Part shown: in pieces, positions 11,201-20,841 of the stretch
Position numbering within the stretch: position 1 is the first letter of the stretch
How the letters are laid out: each line of letters starts with the position of its first letter
NCBI GenBank assembly: GCA_963971575.1
Contig: OZ020618.1
Coordinates: forward strand, 43,972,509-44,036,508
Length of the DNA: 64,000 nt
DNA from: Liopterus haemorrhoidalis
Lineage: Eukaryota; Arthropoda; Insecta; Coleoptera; Dytiscidae
Direction: 5' to 3'
The notes under the pieces: generated by a model
The model's database searches: none
What the model was told of the DNA's origin: nothing
Seen by the model: only the letters and a program-made list of their open reading frames with translations
Position numbers and translations under genes: made by a program

Positions 11201-11758
11201 TTTGTATGGGTCAAGGCCCACCAAGACATATCTGCGGGAAACAACAGGGCGGATTTTCTAGCCAAACAAGCCTTGGACCACGGTCCAGAATATCACCCCT
11301 ACAAAGCAACAGTAGGGGATATCTATGGCCACATCAAAAGAATAATTGACAAGGAGTGGGAGAACGAGTGGTTGGAGTCTACCCAACATAAAGGCAAACA
11401 TTACGCTTCCATACAAAATACCGTCCCTAAGAAACCATGGTTTGCAAAATTTGACGAAGAACGAAAATATATCACCAGCATATGCAGGATAAGATTTGGA
11501 CACGGATCCTTCCCCGCCCACCTCTGGAGAATCAAAGCTGTTCCCTCGCCAGCGTGCACATGCGACAACCAGACAATCGCCGATCTCAACCATCTGTTTT
11601 TTGAATGCCCCCAAATGGCGCGCCAACGATCCCAATTTTCAACCAAGCTAGTGAACTTAAAATTTAGTGCCCCCTTTGACATTTGCGCGATAATGAAAAA
11701 CAAGAAAGTGATTCCGATCGTAATATCGTTCCTAAAAGACAGTGAAATGCTTATTTAA
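8240..11758 (+). CDS. Non-LTR retrotransposon ORF2 (endonuclease C-terminal part, reverse transcriptase, RNase H, zinc knuckle), 5' truncated but open
   Basis: One open frame of 1,172 codons. The first 20 or so codons are read from the flanking MITE; retrotransposon sequence begins at 8300. Visible domains: the C-terminal half of an APE-type endonuclease (GDFNAHS, D71/N73; GSNH with H147, where many relatives have SDH); reverse transcriptase with YRPIALSS, LDISSAYDHV, LPQGSILSPM and YADD (592-595); an RNase H domain with all four acidic residues (D889 in YTDGSKD, E925 in SAELF, D949, D1005 in NNRADFLAKQ); and a C-terminal C-x-C-x9-H-x4-C knuckle. The RNase H after the RT places it in the I/LOA-like group rather than RTE or CR1. 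ORF1 and the first part of the endonuclease are missing through 5' truncation. No stop or frameshift has accumulated, so insertion was recent. It copies itself by target-primed reverse transcription; this copy probably cannot move alone. Confidence 0.93.
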   Translation: MGNFIFYVGMSKFKIPTMKPDTIQICGVSIKLASENLSIVSVYVSPRSFINFASWNLLKSKITDNCIIAGDFNAHSTVWGCELNDNYGNYILEALDENNLIITNDGQATLVNPRGYRKSAVDLTICNPVIAGLATTQTTRETLGSNHFLVKTSIQINNPAPVYITSSSRWNTKKANWPLFSQLIDQELALQPPSDNTVTRYKNLVNSINKAATLSIPKKTPFLSKYTPKIWWNEAVQKQMAVVKLSWTKYMHQSTLDNYLNHKQKKAAAKRSIKRAKRENWKKYCASLNINTPLTSVWKTFKSVKNCHQTPREENPEFDQEWIENLVTSLAPLGVPHRPPSHEPDSNTDHFLLRPFLPEELHLVIHRNSTDSAPGRDFITYTMIAHLPPKAFEDLLYIFNNIWDNKDWISDWQQQIIIPILKPGKPPSSVSSYRPIALSSCMFKTLERLIKNRMDWYIEHYSLLPKYQYAFRKGKSIQDALMAFTTDTYLAFSENSINAGVFLDISSAYDHVHLPTLLQKLHKLKFPSSFIVRMDMMLRNRIISVRFKGKQSSPRHLFRGLPQGSILSPMLFNIYTHDLSDYLPPPIKIIQYADDFCISVKHRNPDSCINKLQQCFLALEFWLYTNGFTLSEDKTKIVFFTKKRLQLNVEQIHLGLYNIPISTSHKYLGMYLDQKLSWVSHINNLKANVEKRLNLLRAIAHCWWGGHPNTMLTIYKAYVRSKLDFGSIFYSAAAVTHLRKLDTLQYKALRVCTGAMKSTPLNALLAECCETPLKYRRLKTGYKFLINKCYTDNSSLIQLNRLFQRDASRPYGLKHKAPDFLYSFGKLMELNRHMSHDTIFPIYSYPYSNMLVRPGIVVPKYTDNPCENRMILTEALTKFCPDYTYIYTDGSKDCNNKTAAAFSCPSEGIEQSFYLNVTFSSFSAELFAIKAAIELILNSNFSLCSIISDCLSALQALKSGHLQHRNHLIQEIINLLATAKQKNLIITFVWVKAHQDISAGNNRADFLAKQALDHGPEYHPYKATVGDIYGHIKRIIDKEWENEWLESTQHKGKHYASIQNTVPKKPWFAKFDEERKYITSICRIRFGHGSFPAHLWRIKAVPSPACTCDNQTIADLNHLFFECPQMARQRSQFSTKLVNLKFSAPFDICAIMKNKKVIPIVISFLKDSEMLI

Positions 11759-11948
11759 TATGGACTGACACCTCAGAGTATAGTAAACCCTTGTGTCCAA
11801 TTTATTAGAAATACACCATATTTATTGTACAATGTAGTAGTTTGTATATATAACATGTAAATTCACAATGTAACATGGCTATATATGGTTGTATATATAC
11901 ATACGACTGAGAGCCAAAAAATTATAAATAAAAAAAAAAAAAAAAAAA
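8300..11948 (+). mobile_element. 5'-truncated I-like LINE insertion with poly(A) tail and 13-bp target-site duplication
   Basis: The insert lies between two copies of AACAATGAAACCA (8287-8299 and 11949-11961). It ends in AATAAA plus a run of about 20 A. Other copies of the host MITE (for example near 21106-21130) run through this site uninterrupted, which confirms the boundaries. The 3' UTR is about 170 bp. Confidence 0.92.
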
Positions 11949-12286
11949 AACAATGAAACCATGGAAACGAATGACATTAAATTATTTTTTTACATATTTT
12001 AATAAAAAAATAAATAAATAAATGGGAAATTTGTATTAAGAAAGACACAAAAAATCAAAATATAAAGAAAATGACATTTTAAAATGATATTAACCTTAAC
12101 AAAAAAATGTTTATTGTAAGTATGATTTACAAAGCTTAAACAAAACGGCCGAAAAGCACGATTTAAACGATGAAAGTAACTAGACTGCAAAATCTAGTTC
12201 CGCTTAACCGTTTGGAACAGACTGTACTGTGCAGGAGTTTGCATTGTCATGATGAAGAATGATGCGACGATTTTGGTCGATTTTCC

Positions 12287-12778
12287 CAGGGCTTCGAACC
12301 GGAACTGAACCGAAAAGCGCAAAAAAAACGTTATTTTTGTCGGAACGATAATCGGACTTGAATCGAAAAAAAAATATATGTTTATTTCTGTTCAAATAAT
12401 GTTTATGGGAGTGAACCAAAATATAAAATACATTTTATTTAAGATTATTTTTTAAACTGATGAGCAGAAAAAACCCGTAATTTTTTAACTGATAAGTAAA
12501 AAAAAATACGCTTCTATTACTTCAGGGGGGGGATGCCCAGACCCCCACCTGGCAGCGGTCTTGGTATGATTATTACAAAATAAGGAATAAAATGTTCTCC
12601 TAAATTATAGTAGAAAATAAATTTCTAATATAAATAAAAGCATTTAAAAATTTATCACTCGAATTGAACCGAAACCGTTATTTTTGCCGGAACGAAAACC
12701 GGAACCGAACCGATATATATTTTTTTAATTGAACCGGAACAAAAACCGAAACCAAAAAAATAACGATTCGAAGCCCTG
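12287..12778. mobile_element. hAT-type MITE with CAGGGCTTCGAACC ends, copy 1
   Basis: Termini CAGGGCTTCGAACCGG and TTCGAAGCCCTG. The interior is full of GAACCG repeats. The 8-bp flanks GATTTTCC/GTTTTTCT match at 6 of 8 positions. It is inserted in the mariner pseudogene just upstream (minus strand) of its HHDN motif. The second copy is at 61823-62329. Confidence 0.8.
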
Positions 12779-13484
12779 GTTTTTCTGGATTTTGTCGAAG
12801 ACTTCTGGTAAAAAAATTGTTGTATACCATTCAGTTTTAACTGTTCTCCAATCCTCTAAAGGAATGGTTGCGACATGTCCAGTATAACTGAAGAAACAAG
12901 CATTTTCTTGGAAGTGCTTCGTGAACGAACAACTTTTGTGGGTTTCGGTTCATTTTGGAAGACCCAAACAGTGGATTGTTGCTTAGTTTCCGGTTCATAT
13001 GAATAAATCAGATTGTTCAGATTTTGCAGTGCCTAGGTTGATTTTTTTTAGCATTCCCTTTCACCAAACAACACGAGACTTTTTTTGAGCTTCGGTCAAA
13101 TTATGCGGAATCCATCGGGAACAGATCTTTTTCACAGCTAAATGTTCATGCAAAATCGAATGTATTGCAGTCTGCGATATGTCAAAGGATGCCTATATCT
13201 CACGGTAAGTCACATGAAGATCTTCTTCAATCATTTTGCGCACAGCATCGATGTTTTTTTGAATCACAACCGATTATGGTCGACTTTGACAAGACTTATC
13301 ACTGACGGACACACGACCACGACGAAATTCTGTAAAACCAATTGTAAACAGTCTTTTCTGATGGTGCTTCATTACCAAAAGTTGAACGAAGCGAATCTAT
13401 GCATTGTTATTGAGTTAGGCCTTTACTAAAATCGTAAAAAATCATCCAACGAAAACCTTCATGAGTAATATTAATTTTTTCCCT

Positions 13485-14603
13485 TTGTTTTTTTAACGCT
13501 CACTGTCAACAGAACTACTCGGTCAATTTATAAGCTGCCAATGATTTCCCAATAACAAATGTCAAATTTTACGAAGTGGTCATTTGTAAAAATATAAAAG
13601 GTAGGTACTCGTAGCATACGGTAACTCTGAATTCTCGAGGGATACTCTTGGTTGATTATACGGTGATTTATAAGATTAGTTCTAACCTTCGTTAAACGTT
13701 CTAAAACGTTAGCCTAGCCTTACGTAGTACGTTTTAATGATTTTTAAGCGCATTTTTTAACAGTAACATATTCTATTACAAATTTGCCAGGTCTACACTG
13801 ACTTTCAAATATAAATTGTCAAAATTGAACAAAATTTCAACGGCCGCCAAAATAAATAGTAAAGCTTCCCAATACATGTATAAACGTTTAAACTATTCCA
13901 CCACAAACTACTACTAAAAATTATTCAAAAATGTCCTAAACTAAATGATGAATAAATTTAATTTAAGATACTTTTGCCTACTCATATTTAAACCAATTAA
14001 AACCTGTTTCTAGCTTTTGTCGCCCTGTTTATTTAGCAATTTCACTAAAACATATAAAGTGGAATACTACTACAAAATAAATATTGAACTTTGTGGAATT
14101 TGCAAGTCTCGCTTAAATTTTCACCTATTTTGCAACTAATTAACAATTCTCGATCAACTTTGACAAGAATACCAAATTACCTAATTTCCATTGATTTTCA
14201 AGTAAAACATCACATATAAGTTCACTCTGAAACAAGTGTTTCTCAGTAACAAATTGTCCGTCAAAGAAAAACCTTGTACAGGTATTGTGAAATTTTTCTT
14301 GCAATTTTACACATTTTTTTTACTTTAGTTAAAGAAAGTATAGTTCAACACAAGACCTACCAACGGAGTAGCGGGAAACAAGCAAGGCATAAAAAACAGT
14401 GGCGTAACTTCTAATTACCCTCCCCCCCATCCCTCTCCCGAGATTATTTTTTGGGCCCCTACTATATTTCTTAACCCCTTACTGAAAGATTTTTTTAATG
14501 GTCACTTAATGATACCCGTTGTTTAAATTTTTAAAGTTTTCCGTATCCGTTGTTAAAGACACCTAAAATTATCCCCACTTTAGTGAAAAGATATGTTCTA
14601 AAG
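13485..14603. other. No gene seen
   Basis: AT-rich DNA between the mariner pseudogene and the next hAT element. I find no conserved frame, terminal repeats or tandem array beyond a partial hAT-like end (CAGTGGCGTAAC at about 14397). Confidence 0.5.
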
Positions 14604-16494
14604 CAGTGTTTCTCAACCTTTTCTAGCATGGGACCCCCCAAAATAACTTAAATATTGTCTGCGGCCCCCCTATATACATGTATGTGTGTGTGTGTGTGTG
14701 TATATATATGAAACCTATATAAACCTATATATATATATATATATAGGCTTACAATAATTATGAAACTCTAAACCAGAACAAGAACGGGAGCTAGGGCAAA
14801 GGAAAAAATTTAACCACAAAAAATTGTTTTATTATTAAGTCTTACAAAAGAAATATGCAGATGGTCTGCTGCAGCAGAAAGTTAATTATTTTATTTATTG
14901 TACCAGTACAACAAATATTTTGAAGAGCAGGTTCTAACTTATAAATTGTTGTTGCTATACCAATATAATTCAATATTCATTTAGTCAATAATCGGGATTT
15001 ATGAAAATGATTTAAAAAATAGTTTTGTTTCTCTAGTTATAGCCGATAGTGTATGCATGTATGTGTTTCTATATTGTCCATAGAACCACATTCTACATAA
15101 CAATGACTTAAATTATAAAATTAACAAAAATTTCTACAAATACCTTTCCAGTCGCTCCAATTTTGGTCTGCATGAAGTCGAAACACTAAAGTCCACACTA
15201 TTTCAAGTATTTTCTGCACTTTTATCACTTAAAAACTAAAAACGTCAGAAAAAAATGAAGACGCCACTTGCAAAAATCACGTATCACTACATATCAAGAT
15301 GGTTAATCCTGATAAAGCTCATTAAGGAATATAGTCATTAACAATTAATACATAAGGAACAGAATTGCTTAAAATAATTCTTTATGAGAATAAACACATA
15401 GGTATATTAATATTTTATCAATAGTATACAGGTGGTTGAAATTGAACTACCGGGCCCAATACACTATTTTTTTATTATTGAAGATGAGGTATAACGTTAA
15501 ATTTGGTACTACATGATCTAAAATAGTTTATATTTTGTTACTTTGTATCTTTATATAAATAGTTATACATTTTGATTGAGGTTTATTAAAATTTCAGAGC
15601 TATAGCGTTGGAGACACGGCCTATATGGTAAAATGGGAGGACAGATGTGATAATAGGATGACTTTTGGGCTATCAATGATAATTCTGAGATCTCAGAAAG
15701 GGATGAAAATTACTATTGGAAGTATAATGGAGTTATCTCTCGAGAATTTTATACAGTTTAATTTTTTTATTTACGGGTTCATTTGGAGGGCTAATGCCCC
15801 CCGGGCATTATGACCTTAAGGCCCGGTCTGTACACCTTCATTTAAACCACTAGGTAACTATCCGACAGATAATGTTATCTGGAACTTTATCTTCTGAACA
15901 AATGTCATTGCCAAGCAGTGAATTCAATACATCAGTCTCATTATCCGTTAGATAACTATCCGATAGATACATTTGTATTGAAAGACGGGATGACATTTAT
16001 TCAGCATAGAAAGTATCATATAACCTTATCTGTCAGATAGTTACCTGGAGCAGTGTTTCCCAACCACCGGTCCTGTATATATATATAGGGGGGAGCGAGG
16101 GAGGGATCTCAAGGTGTATCAAGATAAAGGAAACACGATTTTTTAATATCTGTTACGATTACCTATAATGGCTTGCAAGTATTTTTATTTACAAGTGTTC
16201 CATTGTTCCAAGTTGCTTTCCATTTTGAACACTTTCGCATCCTTACTCTTTAGCTAACAGTAGCTTGGAGCATAACAAAAAATATTGCAATTTCAAGTCG
16301 TACCTACTTGAAAATACTTGAAGTACCTCCAACGCGAACCGTTTTAATTAGTTTAAATTAGTTGTCAAAATAAGTATAATTTATTTTATTTTAGTTTAAT
16401 ATTTATGAATATATCTTGCAAAATTGAGAGTTTATCTCTTATAATTTCATGCTTCGATTTTATATGACTTCGCGGCCCCGGTTGAGAAACGCTG
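14604..16494. mobile_element. hAT element with perfect 8-bp TSD (TTCTAAAG)
   Basis: Ends CAGTGTTTCTCAACC and GGTTGAGAAACGCTG, flanked by TTCTAAAG at 14596-14603 and 16495-16502. It is 1.9 kb with no recognisable transposase. It holds a (TG)n/(TA)n tract (14681-14745) and a nested MITE at 15852-16046. Confidence 0.9.
15852..16046. mobile_element. 195-bp MITE
   Basis: Inverted ends AGGTAACTATCCGACAGATAA and TTATCTGTCAGATAGTTACCT (one mismatch). Related internal inverted motifs (GATAACTATCCGATAGATAC) lie in between. Non-coding. Confidence 0.75.
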
Positions 16495-16547
16495 TTCTAA
16501 AGTGCTTTGCCCACAAAATCAGGCCTGTGACATTACATGCAGAGATG

Positions 16548-16625
16548 ACGTCACCGTAGCGTAGTAGTTAGTGTAGCGGTGCACTGAATTTTAGGCCATG
16601 AGGGCTCGTGTTGGCTACCCAGCTG
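16548..16625 (+). repeat. Possible tRNA-derived SINE head
   Basis: GTAGCGTAGTAGTTAGTGTA resembles a pol III A box, and 45 bp further GGGCTCGTGTTGGCTACCC looks like a decayed B box. It is followed by a hAT insertion. No cloverleaf is preserved, so it is not a tRNA gene. Confidence 0.4.
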
Positions 16626-16637
16626 TCCCTTCTAGAC

Positions 16638-17491
16638 CAGTGTTCTTCAACCTTTTTGCTCCCACGGACAGGCTGAAAGTTAAGACACATTATATAGGTA
16701 TATGTTATACAGTTATATATTTACAATTTTTAGTGCGACATCTGCTGCTGCTTCTTTGTTAGAAAATTTGATATACGTGGCTGCAGAGTTGTTTCTGAGA
16801 GACGAAGCGCTGCGTTAACATCCATTCGATTTCTCTGTTTGGTTTTTATTATTGACATGGCTGAAAAAATCTTTTCACACAAATAGGAAGTCGAAAAAAT
16901 GACTAATAATTTGATAGCTTTATAACTCAAAGATGGATATTCTTTTTCTAGCGATTTCCAAAATTAAGACAATGATTGCATTTTATGTTTGGACACCCGA
17001 GTGGCATCACAAGACAACTCGATCAACTTTTCTTTTTCACGAGGATCAAGTACACATGACTTTATATCTTTTAAGTATGGATTATAAATCCAGAGGTTAT
17101 CTTTACGAGGATCCTCATTTTCAGAGAAATAATTATTAAGAATTTCAGCTAATGCTCTTAAATGTTGACTTATTGTAGAATACGACTTTCTGGTTAACAT
17201 CAGCAACAATCAAAAGTTCTTCCAAAAGTGGAAACATTTCTATATCTTCCTCTTATAAGCGACTATTCCAAAGAGCTAGCTTCTTCAGAAGTATGAAAAA
17301 CAGCCGCGAGAGGCGTTGTATTGGGGCTAGTAAATATTAAATAAATCATGGTTCGGACAAAAGTTAGCTTCTGCGTCGACTAAAAAAATGTGGTATATAC
17401 TCGTGAATAGAAGTGTGCATCTACATGATTCGGTCGAAATAATTCGCGGAGCGACAGGAACTTTCTGCGGACCACGGGTTGAAGAACACTG
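16638..17491 (-). mobile_element. hAT element (ZBED/FAM200-like transposase) with perfect 8-bp TSD
   Basis: Ends CAGTGTTCTTCAACC and GGTTGAAGAACACTG, flanked by TTCTAGAC at 16630-16637 and 17492-17499. At 854 bp it is an internally deleted element that keeps the transposase C-terminus on the minus strand. Confidence 0.9.
16730..17209 (-). pseudogene. hAT transposase C-terminus, ZBED/Charlie-like
   Basis: Two minus-strand frames, 17209-16964 and 16930-16730, are separated by a frameshift. The first gives LRALAEILNNYFSENEDPRK and a WIYNPYL segment. The second is the dimerisation motif region, STSYLCEKIFSAMSIIKTKQ followed by RNRMDVNAALRLSET. It matches the SxYxCExxFSxxxxIKTKxRNR signature of ZBED5/FAM200-type hAT transposases. 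The N-terminal BED finger and first catalytic aspartate are missing, so the element depended on help from elsewhere before it decayed. Both hAT termini are present. Confidence 0.82.
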
Positions 17492-17873
17492 TTCTAGACA
17501 ATTCGTGCAACATTGGAACCAGCACTTTGTGGGAGTGGTAATTTCAGAAATAAAATTTCATTATTATTTAAAGTAAAATTATTCAATTAGTTAAAAAGTA
17601 TTCAATTTATTCAAATATAAGAACTAATCTACTTGAGCTATCACATATTTTTCTAGTTAGCGTTAAAGATATACACAGTGAATTAACGGTCGTATATTAT
17701 ATGATTAGTTTGAAAGAACGTTATTGTTTAGATCAAAATAGCAATGGTCAAATGTTTACACAGATGCCGATAGGCGACAATATATTTTCAGTGAGATGGA
17801 CCGCGTAGTAATTAGAGTCAAAATTAATCACTTGGGTTTATAATTTATTGGTCATAGAAAGATAAGTTTATAA

Positions 17874-18475
17874 AAGGGTTTGTTGTTAATGTGGAGAGCT
17901 GATTATTTTTACAACGACAAAAAAATGGGGTCAGAGATCAGATTATTAGTTTAAGAAAAGAGTTGGAAAAATCTTGTGAGAGACAAAGGCAGTGATGAAT
18001 AAACCGTCATCGTGAATGAAGCTCCCAAGTATTTTTGGTAGAGAAACGCGGTAGTTTATCGTGAGTAAACCAGAAGTATCTGGAAGTGTTGAGGACAGTT
18101 TTAAATGAAATAAACGAACCTCGTAACGGGTTAAACACCGTGAGTGTTGTGAGGTGTTTAGCGGCTTGTGAGGTGAATACGGTGATTGTGAGGTTTTGTG
18201 TTTGAGCATCACTCATGGGATTTTATAGCCAGCATTAAATTGTAAGTTTCAAATGTAATCAATAACCTTTCGATTCTAACTATACATTAAACGTAGATTA
18301 AGTAAAATGCAGACTTTAATTCAAACACCATTATTCCTCTCATAAAGAATCTAAGCAACCAACCGGCGGATCCTTTAGATTTTCAGACTTGGTACCGCTC
18401 GCAAGTCTTGGAATCCACTATGTGGAGGGCCCTTCAAAGTAAGTACCATGAAATACAAATGAAATTATTTAAATT
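17874..18475 (+). repeat. Dispersed repeat L1, copy 1 (LTR-like or MITE), upstream of the YGPP gene
   Basis: Matches 24430-24925 in inverted orientation. Shared blocks are GGAGAGCTGATTAT, CGTAGATTAAGTAAAATGCAG (CGTAGGTTAAGTAAAATGCAG in the other copy), CATAAAGAATC...CAACCAAC and AAGTACCATGAA. The pair brackets exon 1. No terminal TG...CA or coding region is evident, so the class is uncertain. Confidence 0.6.
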
Positions 18476-18824
18476 CATTTAGCCAACCTTGACGTTTCGA
18501 CCGATCCTAGAAATGCCCCACAACTTGCTCTAATTCAACACTCATTATAATCATATTGAGGATAGTTTTGGATGCTCCAATATTTTGCTCCATAATGAAA
18601 TGGATGTGTAATAATATCTAAGTGAGCTGTGTGCTCTCAAAACAAATTAGTAATAAATATGTCTGGAATTAATAATAAATTTGTTAATCAACAGAACATG
18701 TATTGTGGTGTTGTGCGTCTTGATTATTAGGTCAAAGATGTAATGAAATGTGTGACTAAGTATTACTCGTCTCTCGCCACGTAACAATACCCAACTCGCC
18801 AGGAATACAGATGACTTACATGTA

Positions 18825-18832
18825 TATATAAA
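18825..18832 (+). promoter_or_regulatory. TATA box of the YGPP-repeat secreted-protein gene
   Basis: TATATAAA lies 32-33 bp upstream of an arthropod-type initiator (TCAGT). The spacing matches a focused insect TATA/Inr core promoter. The sequence is AT-rich, so the TATA alone would be weak evidence; the paired Inr and the start codon 21 nt further on make it convincing. Confidence 0.8.
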
Positions 18833-18855
18833 CAACTATGGGCATTTCTGAACAA

Positions 18856-18860
18856 TCAGT
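18856..18860 (+). promoter_or_regulatory. Initiator (TCAGT), predicted transcription start at A18858
   Basis: TCAGT matches the insect Inr consensus. Starting at the A gives a 21-nt 5' UTR before the ATG at 18879. A very short leader and tiny first exon are typical of insect cuticle-type secreted genes. Confidence 0.75.
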
Positions 18861-18878
18861 AGCTAACACACAGCCAAC

Positions 18879-18884
18879 ATGAGG
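18879..18884 (+). CDS. Exon 1 of secreted YGPP-repeat protein (codons 1-2)
   Basis: ATG AGG is followed at once by a consensus donor (GTAAGT at 18885). It encodes only Met-Arg, phase 0. Joined to exon 2 it completes a signal peptide beginning MRIVIIFALIALAFA. A first exon that ends inside the signal peptide, followed by a long intron, is the usual layout of insect cuticular and related secreted proteins. The assignment rests on the promoter spacing, the phase match and the hydrophobic peptide created by the join. Intron 1 (18885-26656) is 7.8 kb and consists largely of TEs. Confidence 0.85.
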
Positions 18885-19443
18885 GTAAGTCAATATCACA
18901 ATCACAGTGTTAACAGTGCAGTGTGGAAAACAAGTTATTTTACAATAAAAAATAAAAAATCTATTGTTGAAAATTAACATATTGAAACATTGTTGATTTT
19001 TATTAGGATTTCGTAGATATTACCAGAAAACCCTTATATGCATTGATTTCTTTGACTTTAAGATCATTCAAGGTCAACAACGCATCGCTTGAAGTAAGAA
19101 GGCTATTTGCTAACTTCATAACCAACTTACAACATAGGCGGAGCAATAACATTTTAATGTGGAATAATTGTGTCGTAGTGCGTGTTGCATAGATTCAAAT
19201 TATATTTTTTTATGGTTTTTACATAATTGGATTAGTAATAAGTAATAATGATAATTAAATTAGTAATAATTAAACGGGAAGCTTGGAAAACTGATATACT
19301 GCGTTCACTTTTGTAAGGACAAACCAGTTCTGGTTATTTTGGTTACGTTGATAGTGTATTACTGAATTTAAATGTCATTTCAAAATATTTCTTCTTACGC
19401 TGTAAAACTTACTTCAAATTTTTTGGTTATGGTCAATATAGAC

Positions 19444-19740
19444 CAGTGTTTATCAATCAAAAACGCACCGCGGACCAGTAGAATATATAATTTTCTAACG
19501 CGGACCACTAATAATAATTGTAGGTTAATTCTTTGCGCGAAAACAAATATATTTAATGTGTTAGTAAATACATTTATTTGATTTGTAGAAATTCACAGGA
19601 AGTTTACAGAAAATAAATAAAATATAAATTATTTACCTAAAAAATGTACATGAAAATAACAAAAAAACTGCAAAAAACACATTCAAAAATTTTTGCGGAC
19701 CAATATAATTTCACTGCGGACCACCTGTTGAGAAACACTG
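19444..19740. mobile_element. hAT MITE (family H1), perfect 8-bp TSD
   Basis: Ends CAGTGTTTATCAATCAAAAA and CCACCTGTTGAGAAACACTG, flanked by ATATAGAC at 19436-19443 and 19741-19748; 297 bp. The relatives at 27595-27894, 24969-25271 and 51714-52945 share the GCGGACCA blocks. Confidence 0.9.
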
Positions 19741-20325
19741 ATATAGACTATATTAGTAACTACGTTACAAAATGGGATTCAGTGCTGCCGCCTCGCAATT
19801 AGTTTCCTTTTATTTGAATTTAGCATGTTGTTTTTTTTTTATTGTATTTTGGAAATATAAATTAAGTTTTCAAAGTAAGAGAATGCTTCACATCAAAACT
19901 ACAAGTCAATATTTATTTATTAAAATTCTTATTTTATACATTATAATTTAATTTGTCATTATTTTCGCAGAACAATATTATTTTGCAGGTTAATTTTGAA
20001 AATTTTACGTTAATAATCGTTATTATGGCAAGTAACATAGCAATAAGTGCGTATGTCATATCAAAATAGTTTGAAGGAACAATATGTTGTTTTTAATTTA
20101 TCTATTATTGTTTTTCATATTCATTTGTCAAAAAACGAAAAAAAAATCAATTAAGAATGTAGCTGTAATGGTTACAATTTGGAGCAAAACAATACACCAT
20201 TATGCATTCTAAAACAAAATATTAATGATTATTTAGTGTTAATTAAATAAATACTAAAGATATTTCGATTTTGGTCTCAGATGGCAGCACATATATGTGA
20301 CGTCACACTAATATGGTCTATTAAA
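19741..20325. mobile_element. MITE with AGACYATATTAGT ends, copy 1
   Basis: Ends ATAGACTATATTAGTAACTA and CACTAATATGGTCTAT. An inverted homologue lies at 42347-43148. Both carry CAGTGCTGCCGCCTCGCA-type and GATGGCAGCACA motifs near the ends. Non-coding. Confidence 0.7.
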
Positions 20326-20841
20326 ATATCATTTTTCATTACGACATATGTCATATAGAATGACATATTAAGAAAGTGACATTTTTTATAATTTTTTAAT
20401 ACCAACATGACATACAATTTCAAAGGTGCAAACCATTGAGAACAAAATGATCAAATGCTTCAGTCAATCTGTAAAAATTACTAGATTTGAAAATCTAGTT
20501 CCACCTAATCCTTTGGAATAGACTTAATAATAAATCTGGTTACTTTGGTGACTGTTGTGTTGTAAATAGACTTTTATGAAACCTAGTGAACTTGTAAATC
20601 TGGCTTTTAAATTTTTGGTTGTGTTTTATTATATTAAAGTTATATTCACTCAAAAACTACGTGTCAGATACCAAATTGACATGGCAAAATTGCGAATGAC
20701 ATGTTAAAATTGTGATTGGCATGTCAAATATTTTGAAAAATGCCATTTCAAAATTACCACCCTAAGATGATATTATAAATATGCAACATAAAAAACGAAG
20801 TTTCCGTCTTAGTTACGTATTACAAAATGAGTCATATTATA

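Larger units (their letters stand above)
8169..12224. mobile_element. TA-target MITE (family M1) carrying the LINE
   Basis: Ends CAGTCT...AACGGTTAGGCGGAAC and GTTCCGCTTAACCGTTTGG...CAGACTG, flanked by TA. Without the LINE it is about 400 bp, like its relatives at 20992, 28718, 39458 and 51875. It interrupts a mariner transposase frame exactly at a TA. It contains a spurious ORF on the minus strand (12190-11999) that recurs in every copy and is not a gene. Confidence 0.88.
7890..13430 (-). pseudogene. Mariner-family transposase pseudogene, split by two nested insertions
   Basis: Read on the minus strand, the N-terminal remnant near 13430-13080 includes a WIPHNLTEAQ-like segment. A central part follows (YEPETKQQSTVWVFQ, 12990-12940). 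The second catalytic region is RRIILHHDNANSCT (12274-12235). After the MITE come MSHCPYSPDLSPND (8130-8080) and the typical C-terminus YFENWFERMQKCINLKGEYF with a stop at 7890-7892. The order matches mariner/SETMAR-like transposases (DDE/D enzymes moving at TA sites). Several frameshifts and stops make it dead. Insertions at 8169-12224 and 12287-12778 interrupt it; joining across the first keeps the frame. Confidence 0.88.

Noticed and set aside
16548..16625. tRNA gene
   Set aside because: A-box-like word present, but the B box is decayed and no cloverleaf can be drawn; listed as a possible SINE head.
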